From positions 76,949,343 through 77,013,342 of the forward strand of contig NC_035434.2 of the NCBI RefSeq assembly GCF_002127325.2: a stretch of 64,000 nucleotides of DNA. Reading direction: 5' to 3'. Both the position numbers and the translations under genes were made by a program. Positions 1-11,059 of this stretch are shown here, piece by piece. This stretch comes from Helianthus annuus (lineage: Eukaryota > Streptophyta > Magnoliopsida > Asterales > Asteraceae). Position 1 is the stretch's first letter. Each line of letters starts with the position of its first letter. The notes below the pieces were generated by a model, which did not search any database, had not been told where the DNA came from, and was given only the letters and a program-made list of their open reading frames with translations.

Positions 1-525
1 GATTGCCGGCATAAAACCTCGGGAGCTAACAATCGCAGATGCCTTGTTCTTCTATTGCTTCAAATATCAGGATACAATGCAGGATATGATGCGGATCAAC
101 TAGGTGTTACAATGAGATTTGAGTACAAGTGTTTGTGTGTAGTGATTGCTAGTAGCTAGAGAGCAAATTAAGCGAAAGAGAGTGTGTGACTTAATCTGAT
201 CCGATCAATCTAGTTATAGTTAAACGAAAACAACTAACTATCCTAATAAACCAGGATGCTTCGAATATTCCTCAAGTGAACGTTGTAGTCCACTTCTTCC
301 GGGTTCAATGTCTCTCATATAACTGGTTTGCCCGAGTCTTAAGGAGAAGAGGTTCACTTGACCGTTAGAAACTTGCACCCTCTAATTTGCATGTGGTTAA
401 ATCAGTCATTACCAGGATATCACATCAGGATGTTACCAATATCCTGATCCGGTATCCTGATCACAAATAAACAATCAAAAGCAGAATATTAGTCAGGATA
501 TATGTTCAGAAAATGGCCCATAACA
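1..525 (-). repeat. Element A: 3' LTR, cut by window edge
   Basis: Matches 20904-21427 nearly base for base, so it is the downstream LTR of a minus-strand element. On the minus strand it starts TGTTATGGGCC at 525. The outer end lies left of the window, so the left target duplication cannot be read. The TATA-like stretch that is clean in the 5' copy (ctatttatag) reads ctagttatag here. Confidence 0.93.
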
Positions 526-545
526 ATTGTCCCCAAAATATATCT
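526..545 (-). promoter_or_regulatory. Element A polypurine tract
   Basis: On the minus strand the bases just before the 3' LTR read ATTTTGGGGACAAT and are followed by the LTR start TGTTATGG. The short G-run beside the LTR is where plus-strand DNA priming is expected. It is a modest tract, identified mainly by position. Confidence 0.6.
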
Positions 546-1352
546 GTTGGTATACCAATCTAACGGATATATTTTAAAAATTTATCTCGTAGACCGAGGC
601 AATTAATATGACGGGACTCTTGAAGTGACAAGGTGCAACTTCCCACGCGATAAATACTCAATGGCTATCTATGAAGCCACTATATCTTCTCTCTTCCTCG
701 TTGATATTCATCCACTCGACCCAGAAATCCCAGGTATTTTCTCTCTTCTTTCTATTTTCTATTTTTCCTTGCTAAGATCCCCCATGGCCAGCCGAACAAG
801 ATCCCACACAGCAGACTCCGTCCCTACCTTTGAAGACCAACGTCTTCTCATAGAGCCTGAAAAAGAGGTCTGCTCGTTTGATAATGCCGACATCGCCGCC
901 CTTCGAGCCTCCGGTGCTTTTCCGGCTGAGGCAATCATACGTCCGTTCGATCGAGAGGTCCGATCGGATGCTTCTTCCAACGAATGGGTGTGCTTTCTAG
1001 CTTACCCTTTTTCCATAGGGCTCCGATATCCTTTTCCGACGTTTATCTCCCACTTTTTTTGAACTCACTGGCCTTAGCTATGCCCAAACCATGCCTATGG
1101 TTTGGCGTGTGCTCGTTACCTTGGATCAGATCAGGTCTCGTCATTCCCCTAACCTTTGCATTGAGGATCTTCCCGTTGCATACCGTCTTCGTTCTCACGG
1201 CAACAGCCGCTTTCTTCTTTTCTCCACTTCCAAGAACCCCCTTATCCTCAAGGCCACAAAGAATGAGGATAAATGGCAACGGAAATTCTTTTTCATAAAA
1301 AGGGATTCTATCACTAAGGGTTTTGACCTTCCGGTGAAGTGGTTGACCTCTG

Positions 1353-1433
1353 GTAGGATTTAGGGTTTTAGGAATATCCCCAAGGTTATCTTGAAACTGT
1401 ATCCTAAATTTGACATTTTTAATTCCCTTGCAG
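1353..1433 (+). other. Predicted intron 1 of antisense ORF
   Basis: Donor TCTG|GTAGG and acceptor CCCTTGCAG|CAAAC bound 81 bases with in-frame stops. Both sides are in phase 1, so removal joins the two reading frames cleanly. Confidence 0.68.
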
Positions 1434-1571
1434 CAAACTTCAAAGAGCTAGCCCCTCCGTCTGCAGAATCAGAGCAAAGGATCAAAGATATCTACCGGCT
1501 CCCGGAGAGTGAAAGAACCTTTTCCCTGTCCTTCGCTAGTTCAAGTCAAAGATCAAGTTCCGAAATGTCTG

Positions 1572-1644
1572 GTAAGTATATTTATGTGTATTAAATCAAT
1601 TATAATTTATATCTATTCAAGAGTTAAGAGTTCCTCCCTTGTAG
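1572..1644 (+). other. Predicted intron 2 of antisense ORF
   Basis: Strong donor G|GTAAGTATA and acceptor TCCCTTGTAG|TGCCAG; 73 bases, A/T rich, phase 1. Splicing moves from the frame ending ...EMS into the frame PVINLEGF. Confidence 0.72.
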
Positions 1645-1925
1645 TGCCAGTCATCAATCTCGAGGGTTTCCAACTTGACGAGTTGAACAGTTACTCCGCC
1701 CCTATGCAAGTCAAGCAAGAAGTTAACCCCAAACCAGCAGTCACATCCAAGCCTACCAGTTCCAAATCTGTCGTTGTCCCCAAGCCATCTACTGCTTCAA
1801 AGCCACGCGGCTCTAGTTCTCGTAAAAGGAAGGAACCAGACTCTCCTGCAGCTTCGGATGTCTTCCCTTTTGAGAATCATGGGTTCTCAGAATCCAGTAA
1901 GTTCATGACTGGCTTTCTCAACTAG

Positions 1926-2011
1926 GTAGGTACCTTCAACTTATATCCTGCACATATATGCCGAATATATATTTTGAACATACATACTGACATTTGTTTA
2001 CTTGATTACAG
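1926..2011 (+). other. Predicted intron 3 of antisense ORF
   Basis: Donor TAG|GTAGGTACC and acceptor TTGATTACAG|GGCC; 86 bases, phase 0. The last exon codon before it is now a TAG stop. Confidence 0.62.
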
Positions 2012-2572
2012 GGCCTTAAGCGGCTAGTGTTCCTTTATGAGGATTCATGCAGGCTGAACAAGATGTTAGAGGCCAAACTGAAAAAGGCTGAAACCACTAT
2101 CGCGGACCAAGCAGCAATTGCCACTGCCAAGTCAGAGCATTATGAGGCCAAGTACAAAGCCATGACCCAGGAGCACCAAGCCGCCATCAAGAAGATCACT
2201 CATGAGGCTTAAGCCAACTCTGATGCTGCCCAAGTCCAACACCAGCAAGATATGGTTACATATCGGGAAGGCCTCAAGAACTCTGTGGTCGTTTCCCTCC
2301 TTCAGGCTAGATTGAAAATGGCCTATGAGGCTAAGGCCTTGGGGTTTGAATGCCCCTCATGGAATGTTGAGGCTTGGGAGGCGAAACTGAGGGATCTTGG
2401 CGGCAATCCTGTGGAGCATCCTACGAAACCTGTTGCTGGAGAACCTGCTAAAGTGGCCGAGAATGTGGTTGATGCCAATGTGGATGCTGGGAATGATGCT
2501 GGCGGTGATGCCAGAGGTGATGTTGAAGCGGATGCCGAGGAAGCGATGATTGAAGAAGGTGCTGCCCCTTAA

Positions 2573-4133
2573 GTGCAGCGATGTGGGCGATGATGGATGT
2601 ATGTGCCAAGGCCGGAGCCCACTTTTTAAAGTTTGATGGTTGCAGTTTGTCGAACAATTTCTGTTTCCTGTCTTTGAACAATTTACATTTTCTTCACTTA
2701 AAACAATATGATGGCCAAAGGTGGATGGGTCCTGGGTTTCAGGATGAAGCCCTTGGTCATCGGTTAGTATAACTCGTTTTGAACAGTACAACGGTTGGAG
2801 GCGGATGGATCTCGGTTTGAGATGAAACCTTCAACCGTTGTTTAAATATGGTAAGGAACCTATTGTGCTTTTGGTGGATGGGCCTCGGTTTGAGGTGAAA
2901 CCAAAAGCACAACTTTTGACATGTTAATAATATAACCTTCTTTTGACTTACCTGTTGTTGCCTTTTAAATTTTTTGTTATGCATTGTTTAGTTTAAACTT
3001 CAGTATCCCAAAATTAGTGCCATTATTCTTTGAAAATATCTTGATCAGTAATCTCAATAATATCCCATGAAGACTTTTCGTTTAATAGGGTTTTCAAAAG
3101 TCAAATAAATTTTATAAAGAGAAAAGGACAGTTTATTTTACAAAGTCCATTTTGATAATACTTGTTTGACTAGAGTTTTAGTTTTTAACCCAAGTAATAT
3201 ATCCCAAACATTCTAGCCAAATATCCTGAATCATATTCTGAGAACATATTTTGAGAATATATCCTAAAAATATATCCCAATCAGGATATATAAGCCTTAA
3301 AAATTCAAATAACTTATGTAAGGTTCACAAAGGAAAGATCATACCAGGAATAGAGTGTAACCTTAGTACCGAACTTCAACCCTTTTGCAACTCCTTCAAC
3401 TAAGATGTCCCCAGTCTTAGTATACCAGGCTCAAATTTGATTCTTTTAGCCTTACATAATCGCCTTAGGAGGACTGTCCCCTATGCATAAAGTCTTCGAA
3501 TACTTAGAAATCTTTTGAACATTAGTTTCAATCATCTGAACAGTTCTTATGTTACAGGGGGTAAACCCTAAAGTGTACTGGAGATAATTCCTTTTTATCC
3601 TGGGGATAAACCCATAGATAAACTCCAAGACTTAGAAAGGTGAAAACCTTTAAACCTTAGAGAGTATGAAAATACCCTTTAGCGAGAGAGAGAGAGGGTG
3701 ATCAATCCTCATATACCGTTAGGATCCAGGATATAGCCAACAATAACGAAATTGTCAGCCACTTTTACATGGACTGGTCCCGCTATCTTAAACTGTCCCT
3801 GGATAACTTGCGCTCCAGGCGGGGTGTTTAAACCCAATTCGAGAGAAAGGTGAATACCTTTAAACCTGTGAAGGGATCAAGATCCCTTAAACGTGAGAGC
3901 GGGGGCCAATCCTCTAATCTTTCGAAGTATCCTGAATGTGTATCCTAAATGTGTATCCTGAATGTGTATACTGCAAAACAACAATAAGCTAACGTGGATG
4001 TTAGCCTGGCTAACACCCCTCCGATGCTTAAGTCAGTAATGGGTTCAAAACAATAAATAAAATTTTAAACATATTAAAAAAATAGAATCCATACCATCCT
4101 GAGTTAGAATTCAAATTCCAAACTCACTTGAAA
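2573..4133. other. Element A spacer between antisense ORF and integrase
   Basis: Noncoding on both strands apart from chance ORFs. It holds the hairpin array at 2710-2912, a GA-rich run near 3680-3697, and many copies of the words TATCCTGA and ATATCC (for example 3210-3290 and 3925-3970). The pol reading frame enters from the right and ends at about 4134. Confidence 0.6.
2710..2912. repeat. Three tandem two-stem hairpins with different stems and a common core
   Basis: Unit 1: outer arms 2710-2721/2750-2761, inner arms TCCTG (2730) and CAGGA (2740). Unit 2: outer arms 2788-2801/2828-2841 (14 pairs, one G-U), inner arms ATCTC and GAGAT. Unit 3: outer arms 2863-2875/2900-2912 (13 perfect pairs), inner arms CCTC and GAGG. 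Every apical loop is GGTTT. Each unit keeps an unpaired GGATGG on one side and GAA on the other. Stem sequences are unrelated between units yet complementary within each. The array lies in the 3' untranslated side of the antisense ORF, and also in the genomic RNA of A on the other strand. Confidence 0.85.
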
Positions 4134-5325
4134 TAAAGTTTCAAATGTATAGCATTCTAGGATCTTGGTAACATATCCCCATCCATATTCTTGATTCGGT
4201 ATGCTCCTTTTCTTGATTCCGATTCAATTTCGTAGGGTCCTTCCCATTTCGGAGCCAACTTTCCATCTGCAGGATTATTAGTATTCATCAGAAAAGCCTT
4301 TCTCAATACCCAGTCTCCAACCTGGAACCTTCTAGTCCTTATATTCTCGTTATATGCTTTAGATATCCTTTGTTGATATGCTGCCACCCTTAGTCTTGCT
4401 ACGTCTCTTGTCTCATCAATAGTATCCAATTCCTGGCACAGGACTTCAGGATTCTGCTCAGGATCCCGGAGGCTGGATCTTGCTGTAGGTATTACCATTT
4501 CTGTCGGGATTACCACTTCTGCTCCAAATACCAAGGAAAACGGGGTTTGGCCAGTTGCACTTTTCACCGTCGTTCTATCAGCCCATAAAGCAAAGGGTAG
4601 TTCTTCTGCTCATCTTCCGTTCTTAGCTCCAAGCTTTTTCTTCAAATTGTTGACAATTATCTTGTTTGAGGATTCTGCTTGTCCATTTGCTTGAGGATGT
4701 ACTGGTGTGGATGTGATCATTTTGATTCCCCAACTCTTGCAAAAGTCAGAAGTCCTTTTACTTATAAATTGAGATCCATTGTCACAAATTATCTCAGCTG
4801 GTACACCAAGCCTAGTCAGGGTATTCCTTTTTATGAAGGATACCACTTCTTGATCTCTAACTTCAACAAATGCTTCAGCTTCAACCCACTTAGAGAAATA
4901 ATCAGTCATCGCCAACATGAAGACTTTTCCTCCTGGAGCCTTCGGCAATTTTCCTACTATATCCATTCCCCACTTCATGAATGGCCAAGGGGAAGCTATA
5001 GGATAAAGTGGCTCAGCCGGCTGATGCAATATATTACTATGTCTTTGACATGCATCACATCTTCGAGCGTATTCTGCAGCATCTTTTCTCATCATCGGCC
5101 AATAATATCCTGTTCTTAATACCTTTGAGAACAACGACCTGCCCCCAGCATAGTTACCACAATCCCCTTCGTGTATATCCTGAAGCACTTCTTTGGTTTC
5201 GGGATCTTCCAAGCACCTCAGATATGGTCCTGCAATAGATTTCTTATACAAAAGATTATTTATAATAGTGAATCGTGATACCTTCATTCTAAAGGCCTTA
5301 GGATTCTCATCCTTTGGATGTGTCC
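4134..5325 (-). pseudogene. Element A integrase
   Basis: C-terminal part of the Tat-type pol. N-terminal zinc finger (about 5040-5175) has the CDACQRH cysteines, but the second histidine of the HHCC set reads Tyr (CGNYAGG). The catalytic core follows, with Asp in GMDIVGK, Asp in CDNGSQF and Glu in NGQAESS; then a C-terminal region with GPYEIES. Stops interrupt it: TGA at 4610-4612 and TAG at 4157-4159, both where Trp fits the family. The frame continues to a TGA at about 4134. It is out of frame with RT (frameshift near 5310-5325). Non-functional as it stands. Confidence 0.88.
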
Positions 5326-7383
5326 TTCCTTGAGATATCTCATGATCGGAGCCGTCCAGGATTTAGGATCCTCTTCAGGATACTCAGCACCAGGATCCCG
5401 AACACTGACTACTTCCTTATCCTGAGGATCTGTCGCAGGATACAGGATATGTGATATTGGTATTTGGGTCCCTTTTGGTATCCTGACTGATGATCCTAGA
5501 TTCGCCAACGCATCAACCTCAGCGTTATCCTCTCTGGGTACCTGTTCAAGTGTGAAAACACCGAAATATCCAGCTAATTTTTTGACAATTTCAAGATATT
5601 CAATTAACTTCTCACCTTTAACCGCATAGGATCCATTAAAATGATTAGTAATTAACAAAGAATCAACATATACTTGCAAACTTTTGATATTCATGCTTTT
5701 AGCCAATTCTAATCCTGCAATTAAAGCTTCATAGTCTGCTTCATTATTGGTGGCAGGAAACTCACATCTAATAGCCTGGGGTAATATGTCCCCCTGTGGC
5801 GATTTTAGTAGTATACCCAAACCTACACCTCTTACATTAGACGCACCATCAGTATATAATGTCCAGGATTCTAGATTTTCTCCTAGCTGTTGTACTTCTA
5901 GGTCTACTTCATTTTGAATATCACTACTGAAATCAGCCACAAAGTCAGCTAGAGCCTGAGACTTTATGGCATTTCTAGGTTCATATACTAGATCATAGGC
6001 ACTTAATTTCACTGACCACTTTGCCATCCTACCTGACATCTCGAGTTTCCTAAGCACATTTTTTATAGGATAGTTGGTTTTAACATGAATCCTATGTGTT
6101 TTAAAATAATGTCTAAGCTTCGTTGATGCCATAACTAGGGCTAATATCAATTTTTCTAAATGAGAATATCTAGTTTTAGCATCTAATAAACTTTTACTAA
6201 CGTAATAGACAGGATACTGCTGACCTTCATGATCCTTTACAAGGACGGCACTTACTGCATTCCCTGATACTGCAAGATACAGGGATAATGGTTCACCATC
6301 CTCAGGCTTCATCAATAGAGGTGCGGTTGAAAGATACCTTTTCAAATCCTGCAAGGTTGTTTCATGCTTCTCGCCCCATTCGAATTTCTTATTCTTCTTC
6401 AGGATATCAAAAAACTCCTTGCATTTTTCCGAGGATCTTGAGATAAATCTGTTTACTGCTTCTACTCGCCCTGTTAATCGTTGAACATCCTTCATATTTG
6501 AAGGTGACTTAATATCCAGGATAGCTTTAATCTGCTCGGGGCTTGCCTCTATCCCTCTTTTCGTCACCATGTATCCTAGAAACTTTCCTGCTCCCACTCC
6601 AAAATAGCATTTAGCAGGATTCAATTTCATGTTGTACTGGTCCAAGATATCAAATGCTCCCTTAATATCCTGGAGGTGATCCTCAGCCTTCTTGGATTTT
6701 ACTACCATATCATCGATGTATACTTCCATGGTGTCCCCCAGTTTGTCTTTAAACATCATGTTCACCAGCCTTTGGTATGTTGCACCTGCCTTTTTTAAAC
6801 CAAAAGGCATAGCAGTATAACAATAAATACCTGTTCGTGTCATGAAGGCAGTATCCTCCTGATCCGAGGGTTCCATCTGGATCATCTGAAATCCTGAAGA
6901 GGCATCCATGAAGGTTAACATCACGTGGCTAGCGGTAGCATCTACCATTGAATCAATATGAGGTAGAGGAAACGGGTCTTTCGGACAAGCTTTGTTCAAG
7001 TCTGTGTAATCCACACATACTCTCCATTTCCCGTTTTTCTTTTGCACCACAACTACATTAGCCAGCCATTTAGGAAACTTTACTTCCCTAATCATCTTGC
7101 TTTTTAGTAGTCTTTCAACTTCCTCTTGGATGATCACATTTCGCTCCGGAGCAAATTTCCTTCTTTTTTGTTGGACAGGCTTGAATGACCTGTCAATACC
7201 GAGCTTATGTGTTATAATATCCTTGGAAATACCTGTCATATCCTCATGCTTCCATGCGAATGTTGACATCATGCATTTCAAAAAGTTAGTCAATTGATTT
7301 TCAATATCCTGAGGGATATTGGTTCCTACGAGCACCAAGATATCTGGGTTATCCTGATCCAGGATAATTTTCTTTACATCCTG
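5284..7383 (-). pseudogene. Element A reverse transcriptase plus two RNase H domains
   Basis: A 684-residue open stretch (5284-7338) and its upstream extension. RT shows CVDYTDLN, MPFGLKKAGATYQR and the catalytic YIDDM (6706-6720). The first RNase H (about 5950-6290) has the fold-typical YYVSKSL and ALADFVADF, but the usual first Asp is missing (LYLAVSGN). A second, archaeal-like RNase H follows (LYTDGASN at about 5835-5862, then NNEADYEAL and VDSLL), as expected for the Tat lineage. It carries only a -1-type shift at its integrase end. Confidence 0.9.
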
Positions 7384-7716
7384 CTAAGAAGCCTCCACAA
7401 TATCCTGGGTCCGCATCTTTAATTGCTATGTTGCACTAGGCTTCATCGAGGACTTCATCGAAGAAGAATAGCACTCTTTTGCTTCTTGCTGGTCGCTTTC
7501 CACTTTTACTACTCCCCAAGGGGTAGGTATCTTGATGCATTGATGATAGGTTGATGGCACAGCTTTCATATCATGAATCCAAGGCCTTCCTAATATAATA
7601 TTATAGCAGGATAGGGAGTCCATGACATAGAAGCGCTGCATTGAATTGACCCCTTCAACATATACATGCAATTTTATCTCCCCTACGGTATTCCTGACTT
7701 CCCCACTGAAACCGAC
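7384..7716 (-). pseudogene. Element A protease, C-terminal part (left of insertion B)
   Basis: Reads through CYNIILGRPWIHDMKAVPS, typical of the end of Tat-type protease. TAG stops lie at 7426-7428 and 7384-7386. The first half of the domain is at 18620-18720. Removing B and one CCGAC copy restores one continuous reading frame across the junction, which confirms the insertion point. Confidence 0.88.
7712..7716. repeat. Target-site duplication of B, left copy (CCGAC)
   Basis: CCGAC directly precedes the TGTGACACC start of the B 5' LTR and recurs at 18615-18619 after its 3' LTR. Confidence 0.95.
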
Positions 7717-8389
7717 TGTGACACCCCAGGAAAAACCAGGAAACCAACGCAACTTAACCAGCTTCCTCAGTAAGCACGAGCTAAATTTCGGGACGAAATT
7801 TTCTTAACAGGGGGAGAACGTGACAACCCTCAAAATTCCATGTATTCCGTACAATTTATTATTGATAATTAAAGTGCTTGACGACTGTGTGGAATTACTT
7901 AACTGCTTTCTGATATCTGTGATATGATTACATGTGCTTGTTAACATACTAGTAGTATGCAGAAAAGTCACTAAATAGTCCGTTATAATTTCCTAAGTGT
8001 TAGAAATTAAAAGTGTTACAAAAATATACATAAAAGACACTTTACGGATTAATTAAACACTTTAACGGAACAGTATCAAACCGAACAACCGGACCTTACC
8101 CGGAACACAAAAACATTGTCAATAACATTGTTTATCCTTTTCTGAGCCAGTTAGGGTCCCCGAACACCCTAACACCCGTTATAATACATAACACACTAGT
8201 AATTAGTTTAAACTTCTAACTAAACCAACTACCACTTAGCTATTTGATTGAAATCCAACCAATTACCCCCCCCCCCAAACCGAACGGTTCCCCTAGGGGA
8301 CACACACCACACAACTTTGATTATTTTATTAAATCTTGCCTAAAATCTAGAAGACACATTGTTTGATGGACAATACACCCATTTTGGAC

Positions 8390-8398
8390 TATATATTT
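8390..8398 (+). promoter_or_regulatory. Element B TATA box (5' LTR)
   Basis: GGACTATATATTTGC is followed about 30-50 bases later by a CA-rich start region and a CT-rich leader (8441-8465). The second LTR has the same site at 16246-16254. If transcription starts near 8420-8430, most of this LTR is transcribed. Confidence 0.55.
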
Positions 8399-9804
8399 GC
8401 TTAAAGGTTAACACTTCATTCACATAAACACACTTCACAAATTGCTCTCTCTCTCTCCCTCTTCTCCTTGTGTAATCGGCAGCCATCACTACCCACCATA
8501 GCACCACCATCAAGCCACTTTCTAACCATTTTCTACATACACAAAGGTGCTAGAGATCATACGAGGAGACTCGGTGCTTTCGGAATCTCAAGAACCTCTC
8601 TACGTTGCTTTTATCCACCTTGTTTTCGCTTTGATTCTTCCCTAGCCTTGAGCTTGTTGTAAGTGCTCCTAAACACTCCCTTGATCTTGTTTAAAGTGGT
8701 TAATAAGTGATTTAATGGCTAAAAACCAAGAACACACAAGATCATAACTTAAAGACTTGAAAATAAGATGAATATGTTGGATAAAGAGTAGATGTGTGTG
8801 TAAATCATGTAGATCTTGTGTTGTTATGATTCTTGTTGATTTCATGATGATTTTTCTGGTTAATATTGATGTTTGATGCTGTTGTGATCACTAAACATGT
8901 TAACGGAATTAATCGAACACAAATTAAAGAGTTAAAAACTGAAACAGAAAGCTGTTTGGTTTTTACAGGCAACTTCAGTTGGCTATAACAGGACCATAAC
9001 TTAACGAAAAATATATTTTCTGAAGTCTAGATTTATATACTATGAAATACGGTTCTAATGGCACCTGAATCGTAATTTTTGGACTTCGTTTACTATTTCT
9101 AAAGACCCGATTTGTAACAGCAGCTAGAGCTGCATTTTTACTGCAGAAAATGGGCGATATGTTTTCAGTCATAACTTGAGTTCTGTGTCGAATCAGTCCA
9201 TGAAATCTGTACAATAGATGGACACTGATGTCGTAGTAATTGTCCCACTGGAATTTCGTCAATCCGAGATACAATGAATTGTTAGTGAATTATTCCGCGG
9301 GCTGCAGTCAGAAAATAATGAATCTGATTGCAGTCCGGAAAATGATTTTTAATAAAATATTGGTGATGAATTAGATCCCGAGATTTTTACACAATAATAT
9401 CTGGGTCGTTTAGCATCTTCTGTAAGAATTTGGGAATTTTTGAAATAAGCTAACTATTTTATTAAAATGCTCGAAAACAGCCCAGTTTCGGATAATTAAG
9501 TTGAAACGACATAAGTAGTGATTTGCGTGTCTAAATGTCGAATATGTTATCTGTGAATGATCTAACATGTTATGTGTCGATAAAAGTGTTATGTGTGATG
9601 TCATATGTTATTTGTGAGCGGGAATGGATGGGGAGTTTATATAGGCATAAACCGCTAAAGTAATGCATGCTGTGTGATAGATACGTGTAGGAACTTTGTG
9701 CTCTATTTGAAAACCACTAAATGATTAACTGGTAATTATATTAGGACGTGATTGACTGACCTCGACTGTTAGCTATATTTGAGAATCTAACCGAGCAAAC
9801 CAAG

Positions 9805-10439
9805 GTGAGTTCACACACTTTCTAAGGCATGGGATTCCCGGTGGTTTGGGAATAGGTTAAAGAATTAGAACGGAATCTACATATCTTGCTTAGGTAGGAT
9901 ATGTACGGCCATCCTCCTCGGGTAGGATGCCAGTATTAATCCTGCGTATTCTCTTTGGGAGAACTACGTACGTTCGTCCTCCTTGTGTAGGACAACAACC
10001 TTAAACTTACTAGACAAAACTCTGTCATAAGTCCCTCATTTTATATCGACTTAATCGCCGAGGCCAATGGCGAGCGGGTCATAAGTTAATAGCGCTATTA
10101 GGTTTAATAAACCTCACACCGTGCCAGTCGGACGGGCGTGTACTAATGGACTATAGCAAACCATCATTGATGATGGACACTGATGTAGGGCACAACTTAC
10201 TTGCGTAGTAGTCGATATCATACGGTCTAGTAGTTCACATGGGGAAGCCCCCACTAATTATAAATATGGTCTGGGTAATAAAGAATGAACTGGTTAATCT
10301 TACTTTCAACTACGGGGTAACCCCCACGGCAATTACGCCAACGAAAGACAAACCACGTTTTCAGAAACAACTTAAAACTAAACAACCAAACATGAACTCA
10401 CTCAACTTTGTTGTTGACTCGTTGTTACATGCCTTACAG
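9805..10439 (+). other. Candidate leader intron in B 5' LTR
   Basis: Donor CCAAG|GTGAGTTC and acceptor ACATGCCTTACAG|GTCG. The equivalent sites exist in the 3' LTR (17655-18287), in D (28688-29124, 36065-36500) and in F (48413-48887). A stronger upstream donor (GTAAGTGC near 8656) could extend the intron. Confidence 0.42.
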
Positions 10440-10769
10440 GTCGCTAAATGCTTGGAGCTTGCACGAGGAAGGAGTCGTTGTGGTGTACGGACTGTTATGT
10501 CCCGTGCTTAATATTTAAATCCTTATGAACTTATTAAATCTACGTTTGAATTTTAAACTTATGGACTATGAACTTATATTTTGGTATCACGTAGTATGCT
10601 TCCGCTGTTTATTTTGAACATGGTTAACTAGCTCTTGGTCACCAATTATATTGTAGTTGGTTTTATTTACTTAATTAAGATGTTCAATATGATTGGTGGC
10701 TCGATCCTGGTCACATCACGCCTCCAAGCGGTGGTACTCCGCATGGTGGATTTTGGGGGTGTGACAGAT

Positions 10770-10782
10770 TGGTATCAGAGCC
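10770..10782 (+). promoter_or_regulatory. Element B primer-binding site
   Basis: TGGTATCAGAGCC, three bases after the LTR, complementary to the 3' end of plant initiator tRNA-Met (established for many plant LTR elements). Confidence 0.92.
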
Positions 10783-11059
10783 ATTGGTTATAGTGAACTT
10801 TGTTTTAAAAAGGGAAAAGTTTTTGATAAGACCAGACGGTACAGTGCTCAACCATCCACAACGACGCTTCACTCCACGTGCAAGACTCGACACCATAGGT
10901 GGTATGATTTATGTTATATTGTCGGTTAGATAGTTTACACTGTGCATTAGTTAACGTGATAATGCTATTTGAACCTTGTGTGCTTACTCTCTTCTGTCAC
11001 CCCACACTTACGCACGTTGCGATACCTTTCTTACCTGTGTTCCCCTCGATGTGAAGATC

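Larger units (their letters stand above)
784..2572 (+). pseudogene. Antisense ORF of Tat-type element A (Transposase_28 / 'putative gypsy transposon' type), broken
   Basis: Runs opposite to gag-pol, between integrase and the 3' LTR, where Tat-lineage elements often carry an extra antisense ORF. It starts at MASRTRSH. Four exons can be joined by GT-AG introns (1353-1433, 1572-1644, 1926-2011), and reading phase is kept across each junction. The first part resembles the plant family annotated as putative gypsy-type transposase. A Lys/Ser/Pro-rich linker follows, then a coiled-coil stretch (about 2030-2330) and an Ala/Asp/Gly-rich acidic tail. Damage: a 1-base frameshift in the T-run at about 1051-1058, TAG at 1923-1925 immediately before an intron donor, and TAA at 2210-2212. 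Its function is unknown. The family assignment is from memory; exon structure is inferred from phase and splice consensus. Confidence 0.72.
7717..10766 (+). repeat. Element B 5' LTR
   Basis: TGTGACACCCC ... GGGTGTGACA. It shares with D and F the blocks around AACCAAGGTGAGTTCACAC, CATGCCTTACAG and CCAAGCGGTGGTACT. Compared with D it carries about 100 extra bases at its start (7717-7818), which in D lie outside the LTR. Small ORFs within it (for example at 8468) are not conserved coding sequence. Confidence 0.95.

Noticed and set aside
8468..8662. ORF in LTR of B after the TATA box, repeated at 16298
   Set aside because: Leader sequence with biased composition; no homologue in D or F leaders.
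10239..10511. 90-codon ORF in both LTRs of B (10239-10511, 18087-18359)
   Set aside because: It spans the proposed splice acceptor and has no recognisable domain; differences between copies show no coding bias.
10770..10782. tRNA-Met-like stretch
   Set aside because: Only the 12-13 bases complementary to a tRNA 3' end, i.e. a primer-binding site and not a tRNA gene. Same for the sites in C, D, E, F and H.
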